Position numbers and translations under genes: made by a program. Shown in pieces: positions 23,701 through 34,863 of a stretch of DNA of 64,000 nucleotides (positions are counted from its first letter, which is position 1; every line of letters starts with the position of its first letter). The stretch is taken from NCBI GenBank assembly GCA_963969345.1, contig OZ017769.1, positions 1,798,001-1,862,000 on the forward strand, read 5' to 3'. The stretch is from Turbatrix aceti (Eukaryota > Nematoda > Chromadorea > Rhabditida > Panagrolaimidae). Below the pieces are notes generated by a model. It searched no databases and was not told the DNA's origin. It saw only the letters and a list, made by a program, of their open reading frames with translations.

Positions 23701-24053
23701 GCGGTAAGTCCGGGATGAAAAAAAAACAGAAAAAATTGAAAAAGACGGGTAAATTATTAAATTATATAATTACAATAAAAAAAATTTTAGAAAAATTCCG
23801 TAAAGAATTTCGTCGAGCCTGTTTCTGCGGAACGGTGGTTGCCAAGAGAAGGCGACGCCAGCTCTGGCTCGCCCACGCCCAGGACAGCAATCAAAATCCC
23901 GTAGCCGTAGCCGGTGGCGGTGGGGGGCTGGGCGTTGGTCTGGGTGTCGGGAACGGCACCAGCGTCCGTCTGGCCTTTCAGCACTCGCTCCGGGGCAATT
24001 CGGTCTGTGCCGGGAGCAGTGCAGGCGGCGGAGACTGCTCGCGGTACTTCTGA
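17749..24053 (+). CDS. Peptide GPCR, orexin/allatotropin-receptor type
   Basis: A class A seven-helix receptor, predicted 416 aa from six exons: 17749-17991, 19582-19728, 19776-20135, 21904-22013, 23576-23703 and 23791-24053. All phases agree. It has an acidic N-terminus with an NDT glycosylation site. TM1 contains VVGNCLVVYVV; TM2 NLYLTNLAVSDLLVL; the end of TM3 has ERW (147-149) where most receptors have DRY, as in orexin and allatotropin receptors. TM6 is KMLAMVVLIFAGSYMPVH and TM7 ends NPILY (321-325), followed by a basic and cysteine helix. The Gly-rich tail is lineage-specific. Introns 1, 3 and 4 are long (1.6-1.8 kb). The last exon overlaps the E75 gene's last exon on the other strand. 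Confidence 0.9.
21296..21780 (-). repeat. Intronic repeat family, long copy in GPCR intron 3
   Basis: Several half units in reverse orientation: CAGCGCCTGAAACGTAAC, ATTGTTATGCAGCGTACCGG, GTAACATTTTATGACC and GTAACAAAATAACAAA recur three to four times. Confidence 0.75.
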
Positions 24054-27000
24054 GTCTGGCCGAACTCAGATGCCGTCATCATCGACGTCGTCTCTTCCTC
24101 ACGCCTGCACGGGTTCTGGTTGTTGTTCGTCGCAGAAGCGGCGTCCCTCACGCAGAGGTTCAGTGGTTGATCGTCCTCTTCTCCGCCCTCACCTGCATTC
24201 GTAGCCTGGGGTCTCGCCACGACAGTTGGGGGCCGGGAGAGGAGGCTCGTCATGGCAGGGTGACGGTCGGTGATGGACAGCCGGTTGCCGTCATCGGTGG
24301 TGGCGGTCTTGCCGGAAGCAGTGGACGGGGTAGCTTCAAGGGCCTTCCGCAGGGCTGGCATTGCTGGAAACGTTTAAATATTTTTTTTGTTTGGAAATCC
24401 GTCCTTAGGTTGTAAAATTTTATTTTTGTGATTTACTGAATTGTTGGAATAAATATGATGATAAATGAAACAAGTTTTCATTCCTTCAATTGCAAAGAAA
24501 AGTACTCACGTTTTTATAAAAAACTGTAATTTTTTTACGTTTTTTTGGTCTGTTACGTTCGTTCAAAAAGAAACGCAATAGATACATTTTTATGACAAAA
24601 AATTAAAATTGGAGATAAAACGTTCTGTTCAATGCGCTGTTTTTGATGAATAACAAAAAAAGTAGCTAAACTGTTACTTTATGTCCGCTAAATAACATTT
24701 TTTGTCACTGAAATGTTACGTTTGATGGCGCTCGTTTTTGGGAATAACATTTTTGATCGTAAAAATGTTACTTCAAATGTGCTGGATAATATTCAAAGTT
24801 TTCCATTTTGTTACGTTTCATGTTACTTTTGGTACGGTTTTTTTGACGTCAAAATGTTGCTTTTTCCTATTGAAAATTATCAAGTTATTTTTGTTGCAAA
24901 AAAACCATCAAAACTGTCGAATACGGTCATTTTTAGTTTCAACGATCATTTTTGTGCGCATCATTTTCGTAATTATAAAAACTGTATTTTTTATATAAAA
25001 AAAAGGTATTGATCAGAATCCAAAATTTTTTACACATTTTTTAAAATTTAAAAATCTTAAAAACATACCATCCAAATTGACAACCGGGGTATTTTCTTTC
25101 TTGATCACCGCCGCCTGCATCGGCAACGGAGTCGGCGTCGGCGGAGGTTGTGGCTGGACCATGGCCAGGTGATGCCCGGTGTAAGGCGTCGTCCTCAGCC
25201 TCGCATCGTGGATCTCATTCAGCCTCTTGAGATCCCCAAACGCCGAAAACAGGGATTGCAGGATCATGGTGACCTCGATGGCATTCGCGCCGACGAACGA
25301 GCGTTGAAGAGCCAGCCAGAGTTTGTCGTGGAGCATCTTGACGAGGTGCATCTGGCTGACGTCGAACGTCGCTGCCGAGTTGCTCGAGACGTCCGCCTGG
25401 CAGAGGACGAGGCCCGCGAAGAGAGCAAGTTGCCGGGTGTTGAGGGAGAGAGTTCGGAAGCGCTGGACAAAGTCGCAGACTGCTTCCGCGGCGGATTTAG
25501 AGCCCATGGCATCGGCCGGAAGGCCCAGGCGTTGGGGAGGGGTGGCCGAGAACGCGAGGTCACCGGTGTCGCCTCGGAGGGTGGCCAGACGGACCAGAAG
25601 GACTTGGAACAGCGAGCTCTGCAAATTTTTTTTGTAAATTATTTTTTTACTTTTTTTTTCAAATTTAAATTTTTTTATAAATAAATTTAAATTTTTTTTG
25701 AAAAAAGCAGTGAACAATTTTTTTAACAGTCAGTAAATGTTTTTATTTCTTGCATTTTTTTCCATGAATAAATTTTTTTGACACGTCACAATTTTTTATG
25801 CAAACACTGTCACCGGTGATTACCTGACAACCTTGTCAAACCCTTCCCTGCCAGTCTTGCATGCTTTTTTGGCTGCTGAAACTTTTTATACACGCTTTTG
25901 ATTACGATCTTGCGATCTACGATCTGCAATCGGTTTCAACGGAAGTCACCAACGTTACCTGACCCGGTGCCATCTGCTGGCATGTGGTAATTTTTCAAAC
26001 TACCTCAACGCAAAGAAAATGAAAGTCACCGGAGGTCTAAGTATTTTTTTGGGGTACAAGAAGGTAATTATCGCGAGAAAGGTGACCTGTCATAAATTTT
26101 CGCCTTGGTGACAACTTTTATGGGTCTCCGGAGAAAATGCCTTTTCTACTTCATAAAAAGTCGTAAAAAAAGATTTTTTTAATTGATGTTGATTTTCAAA
26201 AATTAAAAAAAGAAGATTTTTCAATTTTTTATACATATTAAATTTTGATTTTGAATTAAAAAAAATTAATAAATTTAAAAAAAAATAAAAATTCAAAAAT
26301 AATTTTTTCAAAAAAAATGAATAATATATTTTTTCAAAAATATTTCTCAACAAAAAAAACCAACCTTCAACAACCGAATTCGATCCTTCTGGAACAAAAG
26401 ATGAAATCCCCGAATAGATTCCGAGAACGTAACCACGGCTCGTATCAGGGGGAGCTGTGTTTGACTCCGAATCGGGCACTGCCCGGGGAGATCGGTCGGC
26501 ATGCCGTTGCCAGCGGCCAGGGCGCTGAAGAGATGCTGCATCTGGTCGCCGACCGAAGGCCCACAGTGAGGGGCGATGCCGCGGGCGTGGATTTCGGAAA
26601 GCATGGTCGAGCCGAGATCGATGAATCCCGCATCAATCGCCGCTACGAAAGCGGATTCGTCTTCGAGTTCAACGGTCATCGAATCGAGCAGAGATCGAAC
26701 TGTTGCACGCTGCATTTCTTCGACCATTTTGACTTTTTCTCGCTTTGGGACACGGCCAAAGCGAACAGCTGCAAAAATTATTACGATCAGAATTTGTTTT
26801 CAAAATTACTGTAAATATTTTTTCTGATAAATTAATTTTTTGTAAAACCATTTTCTAACTGTATAAAATGTAATACTGTAATTTTTTATTTCCTACAAAT
26901 TTTTGCACTTGAACTTTCATTTTTACGTGTCCCAAATTACTGCTAATCCCATTACCTTTCCATGTGACCAGTTCCTCTTGTTCTCCCTTTTGGAAGTTTT

Positions 27001-30000
27001 CCAGTACACCAAATTACCAATTGCAATTGTGTAACATTGCAACCTACACACTTCAGGTCGAGACTGATTATCGAGAAAAGACTAATTTGACTGTCAATCA
27101 AGGCCAAAAAGACAAAAAAAGACAGATCACGCAGATGAAACAAGAATTGAATAACGGTGATCACTTTTTTGTTGATCCTGAGTTAAAAATTATAACAGGT
27201 GTTTTTTATTTTGATTTGTCACAGACAGAAAAAAAATTATCAAAAATCGTAATTTTAGGTAAACACTTTTTTACTATAAAATGTTACGTTTCAAGCGTTG
27301 TTTTTGGTAGATAACAAAAAAAGTAGCTAAACTGTTACTTCACGTGCGTTGGATAATATTTATTTTTCGCTGAAATGTTACGTTTTGCAGAGTTGTTCAA
27401 TTCGACAATTTTCAGTGCTCGCTCTGCTCGCGCTCTTTGAGCAATTCAATTTTCCGTGCTCGCTCTGCTCATGCTCTTTGAGTTCCTAAAATTTTCGCGC
27501 TCGCTCCGCTCGCGCTCTTTTATTCTCAGATCCTTTGCTCTTGCTCTGCTCACGCTCGTGAGTTGAGCAAGAGCGAGCAATGAGCGAACATGGCTCACAC
27601 AAAAAAAAGTGAATTTTGAGCCAAAATTCAGTTCCTCACTAAAAGAAAGACCGTATACTCCTTGGAGATACCCCCAACATCGTGTTTTTGGTCGAAATTA
27701 CCAGTATTTTAGTATTTGTAGCACTAAATTTATAGTGAGCAGTGCTCATTTTAAAAATTTCTCTTGCTCGCTCTGCTCGCGCTCTTTGAGCAATTCAATT
27801 TTTCGTGCTCGCTCTGCTCATGCTCATTGAGCACTCCAATTTTTCGCGCTCGCTCCGCTCGCGCTCGTGAGCTGAGCAGGAGCGAGCAGTGAGCAGGAGC
27901 AATTTGGTGAGCATCGAACAACTCTGACGTTTTGTGGTGCTCTTTTTTGGGAATAACATTTTTTTGATGATAAAATGTTACTTCACGTGCGCTGAATAAC
28001 ATTCTATGTTTACTATTTTGTTACCTTTCACGTTACTTTTTACGGTACTTTCGTCGTTAAAATTGTATTTTACGATCATTTTAGACGCTTTTTTTCTAAC
28101 TTTTTTACACACTTTAGAAAAAAATCGTGTTGAGATCGGCATCAAAAATGTTTTTCAGATGTATTTCTTTTTCATCCAAAAATTGTGACGTTGTTTTCGG
28201 AATGCACTGTCCCTCTGATTCCCCCACTTTGTCCCCCTTTCCACGACGTAAGGCAGGCAAGATGAATCGAGCGGGGGCAGCAGTCAAAAAACCGCGCGAC
28301 CTCTGACTGTCCTTGCTTGTCTTCTGCAGGCCTTTTTGATGCAAGACGAAAAATATTTGGGACAATTCTCTGCATCCAACGTGTCCGTGTATGAATAAAA
28401 AAAATAGAGAGGAGGGGTGTTACGTCGTTTGAGCCAGCATGCGCCGCGCAATGCCCCCTCGTAGATCCCATCCCCTACGCAGGGCGCTCGGTGGGTGAAA
28501 GGTGACGGCAGCAGCAGCAGCCAGTGGCCTTGGGCGTCCAGTCCGGTTTGCGTTTGCTCGGAGCGCACCACTTTCCCTTTTTTTCGAATTGCGCAAAAAT
28601 TTTTGTGTTGCCTGTCGGTCGGATGGCTGGGTTACAAGGTCACCCACCGCCAGCCACCACACAGTCGTGATGTCGCTGGTGGGGGAATCAAATCACCATC
28701 GATGGTCGGTCGCTGTCGACTGCCACTGGGTGTGCATGCGCAGATGTCAGATGCGTTCGTTCGGTTTTTTGACGATTGTTGCAAGACAACGAGATCGCGC
28801 GCGAAAACAACGCCGCTGGAGATGGTGACGGATTGCCCTTCCCTGCCAGTGTTGCTTTCTTCACTCTGCTTCGTGTCATTTTTTTCGTTGCATTGCAGTT
28901 ATTTTCTGGGACACATAAAACGCAGACACAGAAGGAATAAAAAATGACAACTTTGCAGAAATGGAAAACGAAAGTTCACAGATGAAAAAATAGAAAAATA
29001 TTTTTGATTGACAAAATTTTTTTTAAATCAAAAATTTTTTAAGAACATTAATTTTTTTTAATTTTTAAAAAATTTGTAACAGACACTCTGCGAGCCGATT
29101 TAGGATCGAGGACACATCATTTTGACACTTTCAAATGTTTTGAGTCAGAGTTGTAGGCCTTGGGGGGAAAGGTCCCAAACCGCGATATTTTATTTTATAA
29201 AATTCGGATTCACGAGATTCGGCTTCAGAAGTGTTTTTCATAAAAAATAGTGCCCCGTGCTACGTTAATTATGAAAAATTCTGAAAAAATTAATATAGGG
29301 GTTTCTGAGGACGGCGGATCCAATGACATACTCAGAATTTTTTTTGAGTTACGGCAATTATCGATTTTTTGATATCATACGTTTTCAAACCGCTATCATA
29401 TTCGAATCTCAAACTTAAGCGGTATTTCGATAAGCCTATCTTCTTCCCCGTCGTTTTTTGTATCGGAAAAAGTAAAACACAAAAAAAAATCGCGTGCCCA
29501 AGGTTGTCATAAATTTTAATTTATGCTCCAAACTCGACACCGAAGCCCTGCGCGCAACGTGCACGCATAGTTTTGCGCTGCTGCACACGCGTGTTGACCT
29601 TTATTTTTTAGACACATGCCTAACTTATTATAAAAATCGTTTTTGGAACCATTCAATAGGTGTGCCAAGGCGGGAAGGTGAACAGTAGTCTTTTTTCCAA
29701 GCTTCACCTGTAAAATGCCTGAGGCTATTAGCCATGAACATTTTAACAAAAATGACCTAATCTATCTTTTAGAGAATTCAATTCTCTATGGAGTATAAAA
29801 TTTTCAGATTTTCACCGTTATTTTTGGATACTGTAGCTTAATTTGCCCAACATGTTCTAAATTTGACTTCAAATTATGAAATTTTTATTTCTTAAGAGAA
29901 GCGTCGGCAGAAAAATGAAGGTTAAACTTGGTGTATGTTTTTAAAATTAATGTAGTGAACCCAAAAATAAAGGTAGAAATCTGAAAATTTCATACTCCAT

Positions 30001-33000
30001 AGAGAATTGAATTCTCTAAAAGATAGATTAGGTCATTTTTGTCAAAATGTTCATGGCTAATAGCCTCAGGCATTTTACAGGTGAAGCTTGCAAAAGAGAC
30101 TACTGTACACCTTCCCGTCTTGGCACACCTATTGAATAGTTCCAAAAACGGTTTTTGTAATAAGTTAGGCATGTGTCTAAAAAATAAAGGTCAATACGCG
30201 TGTGCAGCGGCGCAAAATCGTGCGTGCACGTTGCGCGCAGGGCTTCGGTGTCGAGTCTGGAGCATAAATTAAAATTTATGACAACCTTGGGCACGCGATT
30301 TTTTTTTGTGTTTTACTTTTTCCGATACAAAAAACAACGGGGAAGAAGATAGGCTTATCGAAATACCGCTTAAGTTTGAGATTCGAATATGATAGCGGTT
30401 TGAAAACGTATGATATCAAAAAATCGATAATTGCCGTAACTCAAAAAAAATTCTGAGTATGTCATTGGATCCGCCGTCCTCAGAAACCCCTATATTAATT
30501 TTTTCAGAATTTTTCATAATTAACGTAGCACGGGGCACTATTTTTTATGAAAAACACTTCTGAAGCCGAATCTCGTGAATCCGAATTTTATAAATTAAAA
30601 TGTCGCGGCTTTGGACCTTTCCCTCGAAGGCCTACAACTCTGACTCAAAACATTTGAAAGTGTCAAAATGATGTGTCCTTCTCCCCGGCTTGGTCCTAAA
30701 TCGGCTCGCAGAGTGTCTGGTAAGATGTGTAAAAAAAAGACAAAAAAAATTAAATTTATAATTTTTCACTGTTTTCGAAAATGCGTAATTTTTCGGTAAA
30801 AAAATATTCAATTTTTAATTTGTGAACAAAAATGTGGACAAAAGGTTTTTAGAAAAAAAATCTAAAACTTTCAAATTTGATATGAAATATTCTAAAAAAA
30901 TCGAAACCCTCTAATACCCAAAATAAACTCCTAAATCAAGTTCAGTGCCATTCAACGAATTCAACCTTCAAAATCTCAAATTTGGAAAGTTACAAAAAAA
31001 TTACGATAACACTTGATTTTTCGAACCCCCTTTCCCAGACGCCCCCAAAGCCTTCATCCATCCATAAACGTTCCCTTTCAACCGACGACAACAACTCACC
31101 TCACTCACACTTGTCCCCTGCCCTGCCCTCATGTCCTCCAAATTCCACCATTTTCATTGCACACGATCCGAGACCAATCAAGCAGTCAGCCACAAAAGAA
31201 GAGGTGAACGAGAGCAAAAAAAAGAGTCCAAGGTCATCACTCATTTTTCGCCTCCTTTTTGTTCAATATAAATATTTTTTTGCCAAATTACAATTTTTTA
31301 AGACGTTCTGCGATTTTCGCCTTTTTTACCAACAAAAATGAAAAACGATCGTCGCAGACAAACAATACAAAGCGCGATTACGGAGAAAATAGGGGTCTTG
31401 AATTCGCTTGCCTTGAAATTGGGAAAACTACGCCTAAATACGGTAAGTTGGACAGGGTGGATTGTGCTGTCCTGTCCTCGATTCGATTTTCACTTCATTT
31501 GTTGTTTTTTGACTCAGAAAAAGTGAAAAAACAAATCAAGGACAGATTTACAAAAATATTCTGTATACGGTAAAAAATTACGTTCATCTTTAAAAAAAAT
31601 TAATTTTTGTTTTTTATTAAAAAAAAATTTAAAACAGTTTTCTAAATTTCGTTTCAGCGACCAAAAATGTCAAATCATCGTTCCCAAAAAAGTAACCCCC
31701 GGAGCTCAGATACTCAAATCAAAAGCCCTCAGGGTAATAAATCTCATTCTCCTGGCATGTTCGGTCGTTACCCTTAAGGTCAACTTCCCCTGCTATAATA
31801 GTTCGGCTGCATTTGCCATGCCCTCTCCCATGCCTGCCTGTCTGCAGTGTTCATGAATGAATATGAACAGCAAGAAAAAGAACATGGAAACGAGCACTCA
31901 CTTATTTTTTTTCGTGTAGAACAAAAAACATCTGCTACTGAGTAAACAAAATTTCAAAATTTCAGTTCATTCAAAAATTTTCTACCGTTTCCCCGATTTT
32001 TTTTGTGTACATAAATAATTTCATTCAACTAAATTTTTTTTTGTGTGACAAAAAGTGAACGTAAATCCAACCCCCCCCCCCTCCATGTATGTACGTATTT
32101 GGACCACGGAAACAAAAATCGGGTGAGTTCCAAAGCGATTAACCTCCTCTGACAATGCTCGACGCCCTGATCATTCCCGTGAGTGAGCAAAAAAAAGATA
32201 GGTGAAAGAGTTTCACATCACAGACATAACATAGCGAAGCGCTCTACTACACTTTCACATGGACACGCACATAAACACACAAAAAACAGTGTACAAGGTC
32301 ATCGAGAATAAAAAATAATACATAAAAAAACAGTGGAACAAAAATTTTTTGGTAACATTCAAAAATCGTCAAAAATCCTGCATGTTGCTCGCAACGTGCA
32401 AAGAAAATTACGATTGTTAAAACGAAATGAAAAACAATTTGCACGTTGCATGCAAGGTATCATAATAATTTTTTAAATAAAACAAAAAATTGAAAATGAA
32501 ACCAACCATCACGAGACATGCCGACACTGATGCACTTCTTCAACCGACAATACTGGCATCGATTACGATTATTTCGGACGATAGCGCACTGCTGGGACTT
32601 TGTGCATGGTCGATAGCTGATTTTCTGTTGTATGGATCGCCGGAAGAATCCTTTGCATCCTTCGCAGGCGAAGACGCCGTAGTGGAAGCCGGAGGCTGTG
32701 TCCGAGCAGACCTGGCACAGAAGAGTGCCCTTAGTTGACGGAGCGTCCGACGATGTTGACGATTCTGAAAACATTTCAATTCTGTTTATGTGTCTGATTT
32801 GATTTGTTTTTCGTTATCCTTTTTCAAGAAAAATGTTTGAATTTGTTTTTTGGCCTACTTTCAGTCTTGTTGTTATTTTTTTGTCCGCGCGTGACGAACG
32901 GCCTTGCTCCTTACTCAACAACAAAAAAAATCTTGTGTTTGTGTGAAGTAGCGAAAATACATTCATCGGTCAGTCGAACGGATGAGTCAACACAACACCT

Positions 33001-34781
33001 CCCCACGAGCTTCCGTGGGGGTGTTGGAGCCCCCTGGAAGAAACGTCCGCGCCCGGTGCAGCCCCCAACACCAGCAAAGCAACGTCCATGACCTCAATCG
33101 ACCTAGCCTCCCCCCCCCCCCGACGAGCGAGAGTTGAGTTCGTACTTTCCATTTTTTTTTTCACTCGTTCCTCGGATGTCCTCCTCATCTATGCCTCTGT
33201 GTTCGCCATTGCGCGAGCAAGCGAGTGAAAAAAAAATCGACGACCACTTGGCCCTGACCCGAAAAAAAAATAAAAACAATGAAGGCTACTGACTGCGTCT
33301 ACGTCGGCCGACTCAACTGCGGCTCGGCTGTTGATCATCAACAAAAAAAAGGATGCATGAGAAAACAAATGTAACCCAAATGTTCTTGTTCTTGGTTTTT
33401 GGATCAAAAATAAAATAAATCTGTTGTTGTCCGACAAAAACCAAAATATTGGTATTTTAGAAAGTGCGCCAAAAGGTGATTCATACCTTTTTTCTGGTCA
33501 TTGGATCGCTGAGCACTTTTTTTGCGGGTTGCTTCCGTAGACAATTTTTTTTTGGCGGGAGATCAAGGCTACGGGACAAAAACGTGGAACAAAGAACTAC
33601 GCACAGAGGATGAGCAAACAGTGTTTTTTTGTTTGTGAACGAAAAAGAACACTTTAATAAATGCCCGAAATAATCAAAGTATCTCACTTTCTCACCAACA
33701 ACCAAGCAAGTTGATAAAAACTTTCCCTTTTGTCCAATCACCCAACACCAGCACCAGATCGTCCTTCTCCCATAACCGGTCCCATTCCTCGCCGTCTGAC
33801 CTACTTGGCCGTAGTTTGCTCCTTTTTTGTCTCGCCAAGATCCATCGAGTGGAAAAAGCCAGCAACGGGAGTGCCCTTTGCCGAGAAAAACTAGGTCAAA
33901 TCCACCAACATCCTCCGATCCACCCGCGTAGGTCTCTGCCGAGCCTGACCTATTGCCAGGGAAACAATGCAGGTGGCTTTGGACCGGGTCATTCAATCCT
34001 TCCCCCCTCCATCATGTGGAGAGGAGAGGGAGGCCACGTCGATGGGGTTGTTGGGGATGATGATAGTCCCGGGGGGACTGGTTTGTTTAGGGAGTCCGAT
34101 ACCTGGCCAAGGTCGGTGTCGGTCGATGCACGCATGCACACCCCACATATCATGATGTATGTACGTGAGCTTGATTGTACTGCGTACCCTACTCTACATA
34201 ATAAAAAAAAGAAAATTTTAGCGCCCTAAGGAAATCGGGAACAGGTCACCCAACACCCCTATCAACGCACACACCGGATAAAAACCCCCCGGTGCCCTCA
34301 GGATGTGGGTCGTCAGACGAGAGTTGCAACATAGTATAAATTATCAATCCGGTTTTAACCGAGATAAACCCACTTGAATCAGGATTTCCACCGGGCTGTC
34401 CAGAACCACCAATTGTCGCTTCAAGACCTGCGAAATCTCCCGGAGAGACCAGACTCCCCAGGGCGAGGGTCACAAATGATTCGGACGACGTCGTCGAAGC
34501 CGCGGACACCGATGAGGACGAAGAACCGGCGGGAGATGCCTGGGGCTGGGGCGGGGGCCAGAGAGCAGCCTGCATTGCCGCGACGTAGTTCGCCACGAAC
34601 GGCAGCCCGGAAGTCGATGCCGTCTCGGGTGGGAGAGCCGCAGCCTCGGCGGTGAGGGAGGATAATAGATATCCATCAAGTCCGCCCAGACTTCCCGGCT
34701 CAGCGACCGAAGCAGTGGGAAGCCCGGTGGCAGCGTCGACGGCGGTCGTCGTTGGCGAGATCCGGACAAAGCCTGGAGGCG

Positions 34782-34812
<31 letters not shown>

Positions 34813-34863
34813 CTGGGACTGCTGACAGCTGAGTAACTGCTGCACGAAGGCTAGCGTATCCAT
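23978..34863 (-). CDS. E75: E75/NR1D-type nuclear receptor
   Basis: A ligand-regulated transcription factor of the REV-ERB/E75 group; in arthropods E75 binds heme and acts in ecdysone-driven timing. Minus-strand exons: 34863-34374 (Gln- and Ser-rich A/B region, 3' end tentative), 32764-32507 (zinc-finger domain), 26768-26365, 25618-25069 and 24363-23978; about 695 aa. The DNA-binding domain shows [20 protein letters not shown] and [17 protein letters not shown]. The next exon starts with the E75-type extension [12 protein letters not shown]. The ligand domain has [14 protein letters not shown] joined to [16 protein letters not shown]. The tail has QPLNLCV, similar to a CtBP-binding PLNLS motif. 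DBD-to-end phases agree exactly. The 5.7-kb intron after the DBD exon hosts FB4 and a MITE. Confidence 0.9.
24640..24860 (+). repeat. Intronic repeat family, copy in last E75 intron
   Basis: Both half units present: GTTACTTTATGTCCGCTAAA.. / AATGTTACGTTTGATGGCGC / GTTACTTCAAATGTGCTGGA. Confidence 0.75.
27285..28055 (+). repeat. Intronic repeat family, copy split by the MITE
   Basis: 27285-27387 and 27935-28055 are the two parts of one repeat. The hAT-like MITE sits in the ATGTTACGTTTTG stretch. The two outer parts read on in the family order once the MITE and its 8-bp duplication are ignored. Confidence 0.8.
27388..27926 (+). mobile_element. hAT-like MITE, copy 2
   Basis: Same 11-bp ends as copy 1 (CAGAGTTGTTC at 27388) and a perfect, different 8-bp target duplication ACGTTTTG (27380-27387 and 27927-27934). 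It lies inside a large E75 intron, in opposite orientation to copy 1. The two copies are alike over their whole length, with a few base changes, so the family was active relatively recently. Confidence 0.92.
29080..30719. mobile_element. Foldback element FB4 in E75 intron
   Basis: 1,640 bp with two arms of about 730-750 bp (29080-29812 and 29972-30719) almost exactly complementary, and a loop of about 160 bp. Ends read CAGACACTCTGCGAGCC and complement. GTAA flanks both sides (29076-29079 and 30720-30723), a likely 4-bp target duplication. It has no transposase; paired frames in the two arms are mirror images. Confidence 0.88.
30724..32506. other. E75 intron sequence
   Basis: No gene seen. 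It contains a C-rich/polypyrimidine patch, a C10 run near 32070 and two GTTGC..GCAACGTGC motifs (32381, 32441). Confidence 0.5.

Noticed and set aside
29494..30294. Four 60-77 aa frames in FB4 that resemble each other
   Set aside because: Arm copies of the same palindrome on both strands; no transposase motif.
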